NCBI RefSeq assembly: GCF_002917885.1
Contig: NZ_PQNY01000001.1
Location: 62,001-126,000, forward strand
DNA: 64,000 nt
Direction of reading: 5' to 3'
DNA from: Flavobacterium croceum DSM 17960
GTDB taxonomy: Bacteria; Bacteroidota; Bacteroidia; Flavobacteriales; Flavobacteriaceae
Shown: positions 62,358 to 64,000 of the stretch, piece by piece
Layout: the number at the start of each line of letters is the position of its first letter
How positions within the stretch are numbered: the first letter of the stretch is position 1
Made by a program: the position numbers and the translations under genes
The notes under the pieces: generated by a model
The model's database searches: none
What the model was told of the DNA's origin: nothing
What the model saw: only the letters and a program-made list of their open reading frames with translations

Positions 62358-62837
62358 TTATAATGCTTTTAGCTTAGCTAATAATTCGTTTTCGCTTCCT
62401 GGTACATAACCACTTTGTACCAATACTATTTTATTATTTTTTACAACTATAGTATGTGGTATATTTACAATACCTAAACTTCGTTTAAGATCTTGATTAC
62501 TATCTAATAGCACGTTAAAACCCCATGCTTTGCCATTTACTAAAGGTTTTATTCTTTTTTGGGTTCTTGTATCATCGGTAGCTACAGCAACAACTTCTAC
62601 ATTAATTTCTTTTTTCCAGTCTTCAATTACATCATTCATTTCGTCAAGTTCATTTATACAAGGTGTACACCAAGTAGCCCAAAACGAAAATATATAAATT
62701 TTATCTTTTTCACTATAATCGGTTGTAATTGTGTGGTTTTTTCCTTCCAAATCTTTTAAAGAAATGTTGGGCATTTGTGTTTGACACCAATTGTAGGTTG
62801 TTACTAGGAGTAATGCAGTTAGAATTATTTTTTTCAT
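62358..62837 (-). CDS. TlpA-like periplasmic thiol-disulfide oxidoreductase
   Basis: The 159-residue protein has an N-terminal signal (about 1-19) and a thioredoxin fold with the active site FWATWCTPCINELDEM (WCTPC, about residues 55-59) and the cis-proline segment GIVNIPHTIVV. It should reduce disulfides in exported proteins, for example keeping cytochrome c cysteines reduced for haem attachment. This fits its place at the head of an operon ending in a CxxCH lipoprotein. No membrane CcdA-type partner is in the window. Confidence 0.9.
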   Translation of the reverse strand: MKKIILTALLLVTTYNWCQTQMPNISLKDLEGKNHTITTDYSEKDKIYIFSFWATWCTPCINELDEMNDVIEDWKKEINVEVVAVATDDTRTQKRIKPLVNGKAWGFNVLLDSNQDLKRSLGIVNIPHTIVVKNNKIVLVQSGYVPGSENELLAKLKAL

Positions 62838-62931
62838 TGTTTAGTTATTATTTGTACTACAAATAAATAAAATAAATATTTAATAATTATAATATTTTTC
62901 TTTAATTTGCTTATAATAAACCCACAACAAC

Positions 62932-63762
62932 ATGAACAAATCTTATTTTTTTGGCTTGTTTTTCATCTTTATGGCATTATTTTCTTGTAATGCCCCAAAT
63001 GTTATAGAAAACATTCCTTCAGATTCTGAAACAGCACCACCTATTTCTGGATATTTTAAAAAACGTGTGCTAATTGAAGATTATACAGGTACATGGTGCG
63101 GTAATTGTACTCGTGTTGCCTATGCAATAGATCAAGTTTTTACTAAAACAGACAAAGCCGTTTCGGTGGCTATCCATAATGGAAACGACCCGTATCATTT
63201 CGCTGGAATTCAACCTTTAAAAGAATTGATATTACCAAATTCTGATTTAGAACTACCACAATCTAGATTAAATAGAACGATTGTTTGGACATCGCCAGAA
63301 CCATCAAATGTGCAACAAGCGCTAGATTTAACAGGAAATAATTCAGGATTAGGACTTGCTTTAAATTCTACAGTAACCAACGGAAATATAAACTTAGATG
63401 TTACTATAAAATTTGCTCAAAACTATTCAAATTTAAAGTTGGTGGTTTATTTGCTTGAAGATCATCTTATTTATATGCAACGCAATTATACTTCGTATTA
63501 TAATGGAGTAAACCCGATACCAAATTTTGAGCACAATCATGTATTACGCCAATCGGTTACGAATATTCTAGGCGATCCGCTTTTGGGCAGCTTTACTACA
63601 GGTACTTCTGTAACAAAATCATTTTCTTTTCCAGTTCCTGCCAATGTTTCTAACCCCGAAAATATAAGTTTTGCTGCATTTGTGGTAAATGAAAACAATG
63701 TAGTGGTTAATGTAAGAAACGCACACAAAGGAGAAAGTCAATCGTTTGAACAAAATCCGTAA
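62932..63762 (+). CDS. Omp28-related lipoprotein with WCGNC motif
   Basis: The 276-residue protein has a lipoprotein signal (LFSC-N, about residue 19) and an Omp28/thioredoxin-like domain: VLIEDYTGTWCGNCTRVAYAID with the CGNC active site at about 54-57, LPQSRLNRT in place of the cis-proline segment, and a C-terminal beta domain (NLDVTIKFAQNYSNLKLVVYLLEDHLIYMQ, HNHVLRQSVTNILGDPL, ISFAAFVVNENN). It resembles the T9SS-secreted protein at 56940 without its sorting domain. It is transcribed away from tlpA, with about 95 bp between them, so a shared divergent control region is likely. Confidence 0.82.
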   Translation: MNKSYFFGLFFIFMALFSCNAPNVIENIPSDSETAPPISGYFKKRVLIEDYTGTWCGNCTRVAYAIDQVFTKTDKAVSVAIHNGNDPYHFAGIQPLKELILPNSDLELPQSRLNRTIVWTSPEPSNVQQALDLTGNNSGLGLALNSTVTNGNINLDVTIKFAQNYSNLKLVVYLLEDHLIYMQRNYTSYYNGVNPIPNFEHNHVLRQSVTNILGDPLLGSFTTGTSVTKSFSFPVPANVSNPENISFAAFVVNENNVVVNVRNAHKGESQSFEQNP

Positions 63763-63784
63763 GAAATAATTAAAAACATACGTT

Positions 63785-63816
63785 AAAGACTGCCTTTTTT
63801 AAGCAGTCTTTTTTTT
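63785..63816 (+). terminator. Intrinsic terminator after the Omp28-like lipoprotein gene
   Basis: AAAGACTGC (63785-63793) pairs with GCAGTCTTT (63803-63811), followed by a T run. Confidence 0.85.
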
Positions 63817-63817
63817 G

Positions 63818-63825
63818 TAAATTTG
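63818..63825 (+). promoter_or_regulatory. -7 promoter element for the enoyl-CoA hydratase gene
   Basis: TAAATTTG (TAnnTTTG), 19 bp before the ATG at 63845. Confidence 0.5.
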
Positions 63826-63844
63826 TATTTAAATATATTTTGTA

Positions 63845-64000
63845 ATGTCCAATTTAGGCACTATTTCTGTACAAAAAAATGATAAAGTTGCTACAATAAC
63901 TTTTTTTCACCCTTCTGGAAATTCATTTCCTAGTGTGTTGTTGCAAAAACTTACAGATGCCATATCCCAATTATCCAACGACGCCTCGGTACATTGTATT
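63845..64000 (+). CDS. Enoyl-CoA hydratase/isomerase family protein, 3' end missing
   Basis: Only the first 52 codons are in the window. The N-terminus (SNLGTISVQKNDKVATITF, then HPSGNSFPSVLLQKLTDAI) has the crotonase-fold start: first beta strands with the V-A-T-I-T-F pattern followed by N-S-F/A and a helix. The reaction cannot be identified without the oxyanion-hole and acid residues further on. It begins after a clear terminator and has its own -7 element. Confidence 0.8.
   Translation, partial: MSNLGTISVQKNDKVATITFFHPSGNSFPSVLLQKLTDAISQLSNDASVHCI

Noticed and set aside
1-64000. CRISPR arrays, insertion sequences, prophage, toxin-antitoxin or restriction systems
   Set aside because: No regular repeat-spacer arrays, transposases, integrases or related genes were seen anywhere in the window.

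Overview
The window looks like a chromosome segment of a member of the Flavobacteriia (Bacteroidota). The DNA is strongly A+T rich. Many genes are preceded by the Bacteroidota promoter element TAnnTTTG, Shine-Dalgarno sequences are mostly absent, and family-typical genes occur: T9SS type A sorting domains, DUF4175, DUF4837, DUF2007, GIN-domain and DUF6029-like proteins, and SPOR- and LysM-containing envelope proteins. I cannot name genus or species.

Region 1 (1-22083) is a surface-polysaccharide locus (O-antigen or capsule type). It holds the 3' end of rfbD, nine glycosyl- or sugar-phosphate transferase, acetyltransferase and sugar-modifying genes, a Wzx-type flippase, three Wzy/WaaL-like polytopic proteins, and enzymes for GDP-fucose (gmd, fcl), UDP-xylose (UDP-glucuronate decarboxylase) and UDP-ManNAc (wecB). 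It also has a PglC/WcaJ-type initiating transferase and a CapK-like adenylate-forming enzyme. Two lipoproteins with carbohydrate-binding-type or beta-rich domains (DNRLRE and BACON) sit inside the operon. The stretch from about 3.8 to 9.2 kb is even more A+T rich and uses some non-ATG starts, as expected for the variable core of such loci.

Region 2 (22312-52407) is housekeeping and envelope: a C-terminal processing protease, a tandem OmpA protein, ElaA, a DUF4837 lipoprotein, a five-LysM lytic transglycosylase, pgk, a SPOR protein, holB, DoxX, a Pif1-like helicase with an HTH tail, an OmpH/Skp lipoprotein, a methyltransferase, mnmG, ybeY, DUF4175, gltX, an SPFH protein, glnS, folB, tRNA-Cys, a LysE exporter, a GIN protein and rnr. 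mnmG is flanked by three near-perfect copies of the parS palindrome. A gene-free A+T-rich stretch at 52408-53045 with DnaA-box-like repeats lies about 14 kb away, so this part of the chromosome may be the replication origin region.

Region 3 (53046-64000) starts with rpiB, a cation diffusion facilitator and tex. It then holds a group of exported proteins with a redox theme: a T9SS-secreted Omp28-like protein (CGPC), a small T9SS cargo protein, a reverse-strand operon of a TlpA thioredoxin (CTPC), a beta-barrel protein and a lipoprotein with two CxxCH haem motifs, and a second Omp28-like lipoprotein (CGNC). The window ends inside an enoyl-CoA hydratase/isomerase gene. No insertion sequences, prophage, CRISPR or rRNA genes were seen.
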